Shown: positions 40,339-48,152 of the stretch, one piece after another
Position numbering within the stretch: position 1 is the first letter of the stretch
Layout: every line of letters begins with the position of its first letter
Source: Hallerella sp963652365
Lineage (GTDB): Bacteria; Fibrobacterota; Fibrobacteria; Fibrobacterales; Fibrobacteraceae
DNA: 64,000 nucleotides
Direction of reading: 5' to 3'
NCBI GenBank assembly: GCA_963652365.1
Contig: CAVJTH010000012.1
Span: 1 to 64,000, forward strand
Position numbers and translations under genes: made by a program
The notes under the pieces: model-generated
Seen by the model: only the letters and a program-made list of their open reading frames with translations
Told to the model about the DNA's origin: nothing
Database searches by the model: none

Positions 40339-41826
40339 TCACTTTCTGAAATCGAGACTGTCGAGCGGAACGATGGTGACGCTTCCCAGGTCCTTCAGCT
40401 TTTCGGCGGGACCGACGATGGAAACGGTCATCTTTTCCGAGGCGAAATACTTCGCCGTCATCTGCTTCACCTGCTCCGCGGTCACCTTTTCGATTTCGTT
40501 CACGTAATCGATGTAGTGGGAATCCTTCTTGCCGAGCAGTTCTCCCTTGGCGAAAAGAACCGTCGTGCTCGCCGGGGAATCAAAAAGGCTCGGGAGGCTT
40601 TCGACGAGCGTCTTCTTCGCCTGTTCGAGTTCCGCGTCGGTCGGGCCTTCCTTGGCGAGCCTTGCCACTTCTTCCTGGATCAGGCGGAGCGCTTCGCTTG
40701 CGCTTTCGACCTTTGTCTGCAGAGCGATCGTCACAAGTCCCGTGTCGCGGTAGTCGTTATCGACCGTGCTGTAGATGCTGTAGGCGAGTCCGTTGTCCGA
40801 GCGTACGCGAGACATCAGCCTCGACGAGAACGAGCCGCCGCCGAGGATAAAGCTCGAAACCGCCGCCGGGTAATAATCCGGGTGTGGACGCTTGACGAAA
40901 GGCGCGCTCATGGAAATGTTCGCCTGGGAAATCTCCTTGTCAACCAGATAGATCCCGGGCTTGTTCCGAAGCCGCAACGGCGGAACCTCCGCCTTGCCCT
41001 GCGCATCGGCGGGCCATGTGCGGAAATACTCCCGAAGCGCCGTTTCCATGGAATCCCGATCAAAGTCCCCGGCGATCGCGAAGACTAGCCTTCCCGCGTG
41101 AAAGCGATCCTTGGCGATTTTCAGCAGGTCGTTCCGGGAAACCTTTCGGAACTCGTCGGCAGTCGCCGTCCAGAGGCGCGGATTCGGTTCGTAGTTGGCG
41201 AACCTTTCCAGCGCGGCGAGAATCCCCGACGGATTGTCGAAGCGGTGCTCGTAGGCTTTTGCCGCGTTCGCCTTTTGAATTTCGAGAGCCTTTTCGTCGA
41301 AGGCGGGCGAGAGAAAGACATCCTTGGCGAGCGAAAGCAGTTCGGGAAAATCCTTGGACAGGCATTCGACGCTGATGACGCTCTGGAATGTTCCGACTGC
41401 GCCGGCGAGAGAGGCCGCGATGAATTCGAGCGAATCGTCGAGGGCTTGCGGGGAAAGCTTCGTGGAGCCTCCGCGGCGAAACATCGAGGACAGGAGCTCG
41501 TAGGCGGCTTCGTTCGAAACGCTGTCCGTGACGAAGTTGTCCTTGAAAAAGACATTGAAGTGGATCAGGGGAAGCGTCCGGTCTTCCTGGATGTAGCCCG
41601 TGACGCTGTCGCCGATCTTTACCCGGAAGTCTGCCGGGAAAGGAGCCGCGTAGTGGAATTCGGGATAGACGATATCCTTGTAGGAACCGGGAACTTGCGG
41701 AATTTTTTCCGCGGGCTTTTCGACCGCGGGCGCTTTCGCCGTCTGGGAATCGTTCCGTGTCCTGGATGTCCCGGAGCAGGCGATGAGCGAACAGGCGATG
41801 GCGAAAGAAAGAATCCTGGAAATCAT
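40339..41826 (-). CDS. M16-family peptidase-like lipoprotein, non-catalytic partner
   Basis: 495 codons. A lipoprotein signal ends LIAC (Cys17). The fold is M16 (pitrilysin/insulinase-like), with two homologous halves, but the zinc motif HxxEH is absent (the position reads E-A-A-Y-E-L-L-S-S-M-F). The C-terminal half has the substrate-binding GLAYSIYSTVDNDYRDTG with the R...Y pair and FILGGGSFSSRLMSRVR. Such inactive subunits pair with an active one; the gene just upstream encodes that partner and overlaps by 4 bases. Confidence 0.85.
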   Translation of the reverse strand: MISRILSFAIACSLIACSGTSRTRNDSQTAKAPAVEKPAEKIPQVPGSYKDIVYPEFHYAAPFPADFRVKIGDSVTGYIQEDRTLPLIHFNVFFKDNFVTDSVSNEAAYELLSSMFRRGGSTKLSPQALDDSLEFIAASLAGAVGTFQSVISVECLSKDFPELLSLAKDVFLSPAFDEKALEIQKANAAKAYEHRFDNPSGILAALERFANYEPNPRLWTATADEFRKVSRNDLLKIAKDRFHAGRLVFAIAGDFDRDSMETALREYFRTWPADAQGKAEVPPLRLRNKPGIYLVDKEISQANISMSAPFVKRPHPDYYPAAVSSFILGGGSFSSRLMSRVRSDNGLAYSIYSTVDNDYRDTGLVTIALQTKVESASEALRLIQEEVARLAKEGPTDAELEQAKKTLVESLPSLFDSPASTTVLFAKGELLGKKDSHYIDYVNEIEKVTAEQVKQMTAKYFASEKMTVSIVGPAEKLKDLGSVTIVPLDSLDFRK

Positions 41827-43280
41827 AGGCTGTCATCCCCCTTGAGCAATCTGCCGACGGTTGCGTTCCTGTGCCGGAATATCCTTTTCGCGGCGGCCTG
41901 GACTTTTTCCGGCGTGACGGTTTCGAGCTTCTGGGGCCAGTCCAGAAGAATGCGGTAGTCGCCGAACATTTCGTACCAGGCGAGCTGCGTCGCGACATTT
42001 TCCATGTCCTGAAAGCTTTCGACAAGCGCCATCGTCGCGCGGTTCTTCACTTTTTGCAGCTCGCGCTCGGACACGGGTTCCGTCTTCAGACGTTCAAGTT
42101 CTTCCCAGACGAACGCTTCGACGGAGTCCGGGTTCGCGTCCGGCTTGAGCGAGACGTAAATCGAGAATTCCGAAACATACTTGTTTACGCTGTTGCCCGA
42201 TCTTGCCGCGGTGGCCACGCCTCTTTCTTCGACAAGCTTCCGGTAGAGCCTGCCCGAGCGACCGTTGAGAACCCCTTCGATGACGTCAAGCGCGTAGAGC
42301 GTCTCGTCGCCGATTTCCGGAGTCTTGAACGCGATGTCGATTCGGTTGGGGGCGTCGGGTCGGTAAACCGTGAGCCGCTTCTCTCCGACCTGTTCCGGAT
42401 CGCGAACCGTGATGGGCGAGAAGGATTCTCCGGGCGGAATGTCTTCAAAGTACTTCTTGACGAGCTTCATGGTCTGGAGCGTATCGAGATCCCCGGCGAG
42501 AACGAGAATCGCGTTGCGCGGCTTGTAATACTTTCGGTAATGCTCGGCGGCCTGTTCGCGGGTCAGGTTCATGATGTCCGATGGCCAGCCGATGGTTGGA
42601 ATCCGATAGGGGAACGCTTCGAATTCCATGCCGTTCAGCGTTTCGAAGTAGCGACCTGTCGGCCTGTCGTCGTAGCGCATCCGCCGTTCCTCGCGGACAA
42701 CATCCCGTTCGGAATAGAATTCCCGAAGAATGGCGTTCTGCATCCTGTCCGCTTCGAGGTAGAGAAAAAGTTCAATCCGGTTTTTCGGGAGCGTGACGAT
42801 GTAGGCGGTCATCAAGTCCGTGGTGAATGCGTTCAGCCCCGTTCCGCCGGCTTGCTGGTATGCGCTCCAGAGTTCCTCCTTGACCAGGAACTGCCGCTGG
42901 ATTTCGACCAGCGAGTCGTATTCGGCGCGAAACTTCTTCGCTTGCGCGGAATCCTTTTGCAGGAGGGCTTCGCGGGCGAGGTTCATCACGGAATCCTCTT
43001 TCGCCATCAGCACGGAATCCTTCGCGAAGTCCGTCACGCCGACTTTCCTCGTTCCCTTGAAAAGTTCGTGTTCGAGCAGGTGCGCAAGCCCGGATTTTCC
43101 GGGAACCTCGTTTACGGAGCCCGTTACGTAGAACAGCCGGCAGCTGACCGTCGGCGCCTGGTGATTGGGGTAGAGCAAGACGGTGAGACCGTTATCGAGA
43201 ACTTCCCGATGAATCGGAAAATCGACAGCGAAAAGCGCCGTCTGCATGGACAGGAAAATCCCGAAGAGAATCTTTCGCAT
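41823..43280 (-). CDS. M16-family zinc peptidase, catalytic subunit
   Basis: 485 codons. A signal peptide (1-19) is followed by the inverted zinc motif HLLEH (His67, His71, with Glu70 as base) in GKSGLAHLLEHELFKGT, and the distal glutamate in YSERDVVREERRMRYDD. It is a periplasmic or outer-membrane-associated metallopeptidase likely degrading small proteins or peptides, with the inactive M16 lipoprotein as partner. I used ATG 43280 because GAGG precedes it and the signal peptide is intact. An insertion around 88-130 (KDSVLMAKEDSVMNLAR, helical) is longer than in many relatives. Confidence 0.88.
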   Translation of the reverse strand: MRKILFGIFLSMQTALFAVDFPIHREVLDNGLTVLLYPNHQAPTVSCRLFYVTGSVNEVPGKSGLAHLLEHELFKGTRKVGVTDFAKDSVLMAKEDSVMNLAREALLQKDSAQAKKFRAEYDSLVEIQRQFLVKEELWSAYQQAGGTGLNAFTTDLMTAYIVTLPKNRIELFLYLEADRMQNAILREFYSERDVVREERRMRYDDRPTGRYFETLNGMEFEAFPYRIPTIGWPSDIMNLTREQAAEHYRKYYKPRNAILVLAGDLDTLQTMKLVKKYFEDIPPGESFSPITVRDPEQVGEKRLTVYRPDAPNRIDIAFKTPEIGDETLYALDVIEGVLNGRSGRLYRKLVEERGVATAARSGNSVNKYVSEFSIYVSLKPDANPDSVEAFVWEELERLKTEPVSERELQKVKNRATMALVESFQDMENVATQLAWYEMFGDYRILLDWPQKLETVTPEKVQAAAKRIFRHRNATVGRLLKGDDSL

Positions 43281-43299
43281 GTAACCTCGGAAGAATCGT

Positions 43300-44121
43300 T
43301 TAGACAAAGAGCATCGTGTTCAGCCTGGAGCGGTATTCCCAGGTGAGCGGATCCTTGGGACCCAGCGCGTTGAACAGGACGAGCATCGACTTTCTTGCCG
43401 CTCCGTCGCGGAATTCGGGGCTTGTCGCCGCCAGCTGGAAAAATCCCGCAAGGGCCGCGCGGTAGTCTTTTCGGGCTGCGTCCTGGCAGGCTTCCCGGAA
43501 CGTCCTGGCGTCGCCTTCGACGGGATCCGTCCTTGCCGCCTCGACAAGAAGATCCATCAGCTCGACGAGCGACTTGGCGTTTGCGGATTCCGCGCTGTTT
43601 TCCGGAATTTCCCGAAGGATTTCCTTCGCCCTTTCGGCGTTGTCAAGGCCCAGTTCGCATTTCGCCAGCAGAATCTTGAAATGGTCGTCGGGCTTCTTTT
43701 CGAGTTCCGCTTCGAGAGCCGCCTTGGCTTCCTGGAAGTTTCCGCCTGCGACCGATTCCTCGATGGCCATCTTCTGACGCTCTTCTTTCGAAACGAAGAA
43801 AGGCGAAAGCCGCTTCTTCAGCTCCTCTTCCGAAAGCGTTCCCTGGATAGCGTCGGCCATTTCTCCCTTGGAAAGGACGACGACGAACGGAAGCGACTGG
43901 ATTCGAAACGTCTGGACAAAAGCCATGTTGTCCGTCGTGTCCAGGTCGATTTCGCCGAGCGTAAAGTCCAGATCCGCGGAGAGCCTTTCGAGCGTTGCGT
44001 TGTAACCGGCGCATTCCGGCATCTGGGACGAAGAGAACGTGAGAACGACCGGGCGGGTTTCCGCTTCTTGCATCACCTCGGTCTGAAAATTTTGTACTGT
44101 AACAGAGATTACTTTTGCCAT
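43300..44121 (-). CDS. CnoX/YbbN-type thioredoxin-fold TPR co-chaperone
   Basis: 273 codons. Residues 1-110 form a thioredoxin fold (VVLTFSSSQMPECAGY, cis-Pro in SLPFVVVL) where the CxxC is replaced by SQMPEC, leaving a single Cys as in E. coli CnoX (SQHC). Residues about 115-273 are TPR-like helices, with KKPDDHFKILLAKCELGLDNAERAKEIL. CnoX proteins hold unfolding proteins and hand them to GroEL or DnaK. It is the first gene of the long minus-strand run and has TAAATT 7 nt before the ATG with no Shine-Dalgarno. Confidence 0.78.
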   Translation of the reverse strand: MAKVISVTVQNFQTEVMQEAETRPVVLTFSSSQMPECAGYNATLERLSADLDFTLGEIDLDTTDNMAFVQTFRIQSLPFVVVLSKGEMADAIQGTLSEEELKKRLSPFFVSKEERQKMAIEESVAGGNFQEAKAALEAELEKKPDDHFKILLAKCELGLDNAERAKEILREIPENSAESANAKSLVELMDLLVEAARTDPVEGDARTFREACQDAARKDYRAALAGFFQLAATSPEFRDGAARKSMLVLFNALGPKDPLTWEYRSRLNTMLFV

Positions 44122-44128
44122 AGTTCAA

Positions 44129-44134
44129 AATTTA
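44129..44134 (-). promoter_or_regulatory. Putative -10 element (TAAATT) heading the cnoX-hemE gene run
   Basis: On the minus strand TAAATT-TTGAACT-ATG leaves 7 nt to the start. The divergent gene at 44151 has TATTTT (44136-44141) 9 nt before its ATG, so two back-to-back promoters share about 30 bp. Confidence 0.45.
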
Positions 44135-44150
44135 CTATTTTCGGGGAACG

Positions 44151-44705
44151 ATGAACAGCTCCTGCCCTTTTTGCAAATCCGAAACGAAACATGTCGAACT
44201 TTCCCGGCTTGACTTGCGAATCTGCCCCCATTGCCTTGCCACCTTTTTCCCGAGCGACAAGACGATGGCGTTTCGACGCGAAGTCTTTGACAAGACGCGT
44301 GCGCTGTGGCTCGAAATCCTGGAAAAAAGGCGGGAAGACTGGGTTGAGCCCGATGAATCCTCCTGTTGCATCGATCATGGGGAAACGCTCCTTTCCGGAA
44401 ACTTGCCCGATTACGGATTTCCGGGAAAGGTGGCGACTTGCTGCAACATGTTCCAGCTGCCCGCTTCGACGATGGCGAAGATCTTGCGTCGGATGTCGGG
44501 CTCTCCTACGGACGAAGCGCTTCTCTCTTCTCGAAAAAAGCGCCATTTCGCCTTTATCGTCTTGCTGTCAAGACTTGTCGATAGAATTTTCGGCTCCGGG
44601 GACGTCGAAGACGATTCGTTCGAAGCGATTCAGTACAACCTAAAGTTCAAGGACATTCTCGAAAACCGTTCGGAGAAAGAATGGCAAAACGCATCGCAAT
44701 CCTGA
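44151..44705 (+). CDS. Zinc-ribbon protein of unknown function
   Basis: 184 codons. The N-terminus has a TFIIB-type zinc ribbon (Cys5, Cys8, Cys25, Cys28: CPFC...CPHCLATFFP). Further cysteines lie at CC in DESSCCIDHG and VATCCNMFQLP, which might bind a second metal. The C-terminal half is helical and charged. It shares no recognised family beyond the ribbon. It overlaps the next gene by 25 bases and starts a four-gene plus-strand operon, divergent from cnoX. Confidence 0.65.
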   Translation: MNSSCPFCKSETKHVELSRLDLRICPHCLATFFPSDKTMAFRREVFDKTRALWLEILEKRREDWVEPDESSCCIDHGETLLSGNLPDYGFPGKVATCCNMFQLPASTMAKILRRMSGSPTDEALLSSRKKRHFAFIVLLSRLVDRIFGSGDVEDDSFEAIQYNLKFKDILENRSEKEWQNASQS

Positions 44706-45403
44706 GCGTCGCTGTCGTATGCATCTTCATTGCCTACGTGTTTGTTCCCAAGCGAGAATTCTCCATTTCGATCTTTCCGTTGCGCGCAGATGAAGCCGTA
44801 ATGGTCTATGACGACATCGCGGACGGAGGAAACTCGGTTTCGAAAATGACCGTTTCGGATTCTGCGCTGGAATTCGAATGTACGCTCGGCGCGGATGCGT
44901 CCAGGAATGCGTGGTGCGGAATCATCTGGACGTTTGCGGGAAATTCGCCAGAAAGGAAATGGCGCTATGAAAACTGGAGCCTCGTGGATTCCGTCTTGCT
45001 GCGCGTCTATTCGGAAACGGCAAGCGAGATCGTCGTCAAGGTCTGGACGTTCGACCCCGATGTGACGAACAGGGATTCGCTGCACACGTTCCGCCAGATG
45101 CTCAAGGAAGTCCCGCTGGAAAAAGGCGACAACCGGATTTCGATTGCCTTTGACGAATTCTACGTTCCCGATTTCTGGTACGCGCAGACAGGTGCGGACA
45201 GGGACCTTGCCCAGCGTCACAAGGAGCATGTCGCGCGTTTTGAAATCACGCCGGGCTGGAAGGCGAAGCGCGGCGTTCCGATGAAGCTTCGAATTCAGTC
45301 CATATCCGCGAAAGGGACGGGAACGATCGAACTCGCCGCCTTTCTTTTCGTCAGCGTCCTGATTGTCGTCGTCGCGCTCGGATTCATCAAAAAGAGAAAA
45401 TGA
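44681..45403 (+). CDS. Membrane-tethered jelly-roll protein, paralogue 1
   Basis: 240 codons. A helix at 5-22 and another at about 216-235 followed by KKRK place both ends in the cytoplasm and the middle in the periplasm. The middle (35-205) is beta-rich (VYDDIADGGNSVSKMTVSDS, WRYENWSLVDSVLLRVYS) and resembles the CBM11/galactose-binding-like jelly rolls of Fibrobacter secreted and sensory proteins. No enzyme or DNA-binding domain is attached. It overlaps its neighbours on both sides. A ligand-binding partner of another membrane protein is one possibility. Confidence 0.6.
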   Translation: MAKRIAILSVAVVCIFIAYVFVPKREFSISIFPLRADEAVMVYDDIADGGNSVSKMTVSDSALEFECTLGADASRNAWCGIIWTFAGNSPERKWRYENWSLVDSVLLRVYSETASEIVVKVWTFDPDVTNRDSLHTFRQMLKEVPLEKGDNRISIAFDEFYVPDFWYAQTGADRDLAQRHKEHVARFEITPGWKAKRGVPMKLRIQSISAKGTGTIELAAFLFVSVLIVVVALGFIKKRK

Positions 45404-46161
45404 AAAAGGCCCTCTGGTTCCGGACATCTTTCTACGTGGCCTGCGTGGTCGTCCTCGTCGCCGTCTATGGGCTGTTTCACCGAAAGTCCGTTGTTCTGTG
45501 GCCTTGCGAGCGTTCTGTTCCCCGGATCGAGACGGATGCTCGGGAAGGGGGCTTTTCGACCGCCGAGTTCTTCGATTCCGACAGCGCGGTCGCGATGGTC
45601 GCCGTGTTGAGTTCCGGACTGTATCATCCCCATGCGGGAATCGGGTTCCCTCTCGTGAGCGGTGTAGAAAGCTTTTCGCTTTCCGGCGTGGATCTTTCGG
45701 GCGTGGATTCTGTCGCCATCACGTTTCGCGCAAGCGCCGACATCGCGCTCGTCCTCTTGACAAGGGATCCGGCGGTTTCCCGACCGGGCGATGCATCGAG
45801 TCTCCGTCCGCTCCGCATGGAGATCTCCGCGAATCGGTTCTATACGGAAAAACGCTTGCCGCTTTCGCTTTTGAGGCCCAGCGTACTCTGGATGGACATG
45901 CACGGAATCGAACCGGACGGAAATCTTTACATGGATAACGTCCTGCAGGTTTCGGTCGAGACGGGAAAAGGCGCGCTTCTCGGGCTTCCGACGGAAATCG
46001 AAATCCGAAAACTCGAGTTTTTTGGCACGAACCGTGTACTCGCCGGGATTTGTCTAGGTATATTGTTCTTGGTAACGATTCTCTATATTCGGAGCATGGT
46101 GCTGTATGGAAAAAGATTTGCAAACCCGGAAAATGCCAGGCGAATCGCTAGCGAGCGTTAA
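45400..46161 (+). CDS. Membrane-tethered jelly-roll protein, paralogue 2
   Basis: 253 codons with the same plan as the preceding protein: a helix at 9-26, a periplasmic beta-rich domain (SVVLWPCERSVPRIETDA, FSLSGVDLSGVDSVAITFRAS, LWMDMHGIEP) and a helix at about 214-233, then a basic tail. Sequence identity to paralogue 1 is low but order, size and topology match, so a tandem duplication is likely. The start overlaps the previous stop (ATGA), and the end runs 56 bases into the AI-2E transporter gene. Function unknown. Confidence 0.6.
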   Translation: MKKALWFRTSFYVACVVVLVAVYGLFHRKSVVLWPCERSVPRIETDAREGGFSTAEFFDSDSAVAMVAVLSSGLYHPHAGIGFPLVSGVESFSLSGVDLSGVDSVAITFRASADIALVLLTRDPAVSRPGDASSLRPLRMEISANRFYTEKRLPLSLLRPSVLWMDMHGIEPDGNLYMDNVLQVSVETGKGALLGLPTEIEIRKLEFFGTNRVLAGICLGILFLVTILYIRSMVLYGKRFANPENARRIASER

Positions 46162-47308
46162 GCTGGTACTCAAGTATGTTTCCATCGTACTTCTCTGCGT
46201 CTGCGGTGTCGCACTGCTCTATTACCTGCGCGGAGTCCTCACGCCCTTTGTCGGAGCCTTTCTCATCGCCTACATCGTGAATCCGGTTGTCGATTTTATC
46301 GAGGAGCGCTTCCGGATCGTGCTTCGCCACGCGAAGTTTCGAAAGCTTCCCAGGAGTCTTGCCCGGGTCGGCGCGACGATCGTGACGCTCGTGATGATGG
46401 CGTCCGCGATTACGCTCGTGTGCCTGATCTTCATTCCCCAGATAAGCGCGGAGTTTAGCCGGTTCGGGACGCTGGTCAAGAATTTCATGGCGGACAGCGC
46501 CTGGATCCAGAAATTTCTCGCGTTGATTCCTTCGGACTGGCGCGGCGAAATGGAACGCTTTGCCGCCGGTTCGCGATTTCTCGAATCCCTGCAGGATATC
46601 AGTTTCTGGCAAACAGCGCAGTCGATGGTCGCAAAGCTCCTGCCCGGAGCGATGGGCGTCCTTTCGGGAACCGCGTCGGTCGTCCTTACGCTGGTGAGCA
46701 TCGTCTTCATCGCGATGTACACGACCTTTCTGATGCTCGACATGCCGAAGATTTCCCGAAAGCTCCGAATCCTCGTTCCGCTGGATTCCGTCGAAAAGCC
46801 GGATCTTCTCCGCAAGACGAATCTCCTGATGAAGTCCTACTTTCGCTCCCAGAGCCTCGTCGCCTTTCTGGTGGGCGTCCTCTATGCGATAGCCTTTGGC
46901 GTCATCGGCTTTCCGATGGGGATCGTTTTCGGGCTGTTCATCGGTCTTCTGAACATGGTTCCCTACCTGCAGGTGGCAAGCATGCCCATCGCCTTCTTTC
47001 TCGGGATCATCTATTCCTTTGACACGGGGCTTCCCTTCTGGGAAGTGGTCCTGATCATCGCGGGAATCTATCTGGTCATCCAGATTGTCGAAGACATGTT
47101 CATCATCCCGAAGATCGTCGGAACGGAAATGAACCTGCCCCCGGTCCTCATCCTTCTTTCGATTTCCGTCTGGGGAAAGCTCCTCGGATTTATCGGGCTT
47201 GTCTGCGCGATTCCCTTTACGTGCATCGTCATCGCTATCTTCCAGGAATACGTGGAACATCGCATCTTTCCTCGACGGCGCAAGGAACCGCCTCCTCCGA
47301 AATCGTGA
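46106..47308 (+). CDS. AI-2E family transporter (PerM-like)
   Basis: 400 codons. The AI-2E/UPF0118 pattern is present: an N-terminal helix pair (LLYYLRGVLTPFVGAFLIAYIVNP), a periplasmic loop region, and the conserved LVGVLYAIAFGVIGFPMGIVFGLFIGLLNMVPYLQ with later FIIPKIVGTEM. Some relatives export autoinducer-2, others sodium or unknown substrates, so the name is only a family label. The start lies 56 bases inside the second jelly-roll gene, suggesting coupled translation and perhaps a functional link. Confidence 0.85.
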   Translation: MEKDLQTRKMPGESLASVKLVLKYVSIVLLCVCGVALLYYLRGVLTPFVGAFLIAYIVNPVVDFIEERFRIVLRHAKFRKLPRSLARVGATIVTLVMMASAITLVCLIFIPQISAEFSRFGTLVKNFMADSAWIQKFLALIPSDWRGEMERFAAGSRFLESLQDISFWQTAQSMVAKLLPGAMGVLSGTASVVLTLVSIVFIAMYTTFLMLDMPKISRKLRILVPLDSVEKPDLLRKTNLLMKSYFRSQSLVAFLVGVLYAIAFGVIGFPMGIVFGLFIGLLNMVPYLQVASMPIAFFLGIIYSFDTGLPFWEVVLIIAGIYLVIQIVEDMFIIPKIVGTEMNLPPVLILLSISVWGKLLGFIGLVCAIPFTCIVIAIFQEYVEHRIFPRRRKEPPPPKS

Positions 47309-47356
47309 GAATCCCCACAGAATAAGGATTTGTATGATTTTTTTTGAGGAAAGCTC

Positions 47357-47384
47357 TTGTTTTATGCCGAAAAAAAGGTATAAT
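47357..47384 (+). promoter_or_regulatory. Sigma-70 promoter of the HU gene
   Basis: TTGTTT (47357-47362), a 16-nt spacer and a perfect TATAAT (47379-47384). The leader is about 35 nt and carries AGGAG 8 nt before the ATG. Confidence 0.75.
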
Positions 47385-47425
47385 AATATCATTGAATCAA
47401 AAATTCACCTTAGGAGAATCAATCC

Positions 47426-47722
47426 ATGAACAAGCAAGAACTCATTGAATTCGTCCAGAAGGCCGCCGGCATCGAAACGAAAGTCGCCGCCACCGCTGCC
47501 GTGAACGCTGTCCTCGACGGCATCACCGAAGGCATCAAGAAGGGCGGTCCGGTACAGCTCATCGGCTTTGGAACGTTCAGTGTCAAGGAACGCGCCGCTC
47601 GCCAGGGCAGAAACCCGCTCACCGGCGAAAAGATCAAGATCAAGGCGACAAAGGTTGTTTCGTTCAAGGTTGGTTCCGAACTCAAGGCGACCGCGAAGAA
47701 GTCCAAGGCCGCCAAGAAGTAA
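47426..47722 (+). CDS. HU-family DNA-binding protein
   Basis: 98 codons. Clear HU: NKQELIEFVQKAAGIE, the GGPVQLIGFGTFSVKERAAR core and the DNA-arm RQGRNPLTGEKIKIKATKVVSFKVG with the conserved proline, then a Lys/Ala tail (KKSKAAKK). It dimerises and bends DNA in the nucleoid. A strong consensus promoter and terminator make this a short, highly expressed monocistronic unit. Confidence 0.95.
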   Translation: MNKQELIEFVQKAAGIETKVAATAAVNAVLDGITEGIKKGGPVQLIGFGTFSVKERAARQGRNPLTGEKIKIKATKVVSFKVGSELKATAKKSKAAKK

Positions 47723-47742
47723 TTCGACGCTTGACCAAGGAA

Positions 47743-47770
47743 AAGTCCCGCCGTTCGGCGGGATTTTTTT
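47743..47770 (+). terminator. Terminator after the HU gene
   Basis: GTCCCGCC-GTTC-GGCGGGAT is followed by TTTTTTT, a textbook rho-independent terminator. Confidence 0.9.
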
Positions 47771-47839
47771 GTATCTGTCGCGACCGTTTCTGAAATTCGG
47801 CGCTCCAGGGAAGCAAAAAGCGCCTCTTTGGCAAAAAGA

Positions 47840-47869
47840 TTGGAATTTGCTCGAAAAAAAATCTATAAT
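47840..47869 (+). promoter_or_regulatory. Promoter of the small lipoprotein gene
   Basis: TTGGAA (47840-47845), an 18-nt spacer and a perfect TATAAT (47864-47869). Only 6 nt (GGAAGC) separate it from ATG 47876, predicting a leaderless transcript. Confidence 0.6.
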
Positions 47870-47875
47870 GGAAGC

Positions 47876-48043
47876 ATGAAAAAGAAATTCAGTCTTGTCT
47901 TGTCTTTTGGACTTGTCGCGCTTGCGATGTCGGTTTCCGCCTGTTCCAGCTCGGGTTCGAGCAGCTCGACCGGGACCTCCGACGAATGCCTGGAGAATCC
48001 CTCGTCGCCAAACTGTGCGACGGACGATAGCGAAGCGGAATAG
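47876..48043 (+). CDS. Small Ser-rich lipoprotein
   Basis: 55 codons. Signal peptide with lipobox VSAC (Cys23), then SSSGSSSSTGTSDE and two more cysteines in the mature region (DECLENPSSPNCATDD). It should be anchored to a membrane by its lipid. The CLENPSSPNC motif may form a disulfide loop. No family recognised. A consensus TATAAT lies 6 nt before the ATG. Confidence 0.7.
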   Translation: MKKKFSLVLSFGLVALAMSVSACSSSGSSSSTGTSDECLENPSSPNCATDDSEAE

Positions 48044-48089
48044 CCGATGACGGACCGCAAAGCGTGGTAAAGGCGATGTGCGACTTTTG

Positions 48090-48152
48090 TATATTGTCGA
48101 AGATTGGTTTTGACCCTCAGACGGGGGGCGCGATTCCCCCATTGGAAAATCT
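48090..48152 (+). promoter_or_regulatory. Leader with hairpin upstream of the carboxyltransferase gene
   Basis: TATATT at 48090-48095 may be the -10; the leader then carries GGGGG(48124-48128)-GCGCGATT-CCCCC, a G5/C5 hairpin ending about 17 nt before the ATG. The hairpin has no T-run, so it is more likely an mRNA stability or translation element than a terminator. Confidence 0.35.

Noticed and set aside
47876..48043. Bacteriocin-like precursor for the small Ser-rich lipoprotein
   Set aside because: The lipobox and lack of a double-glycine leader or processing genes favour an ordinary lipoprotein.
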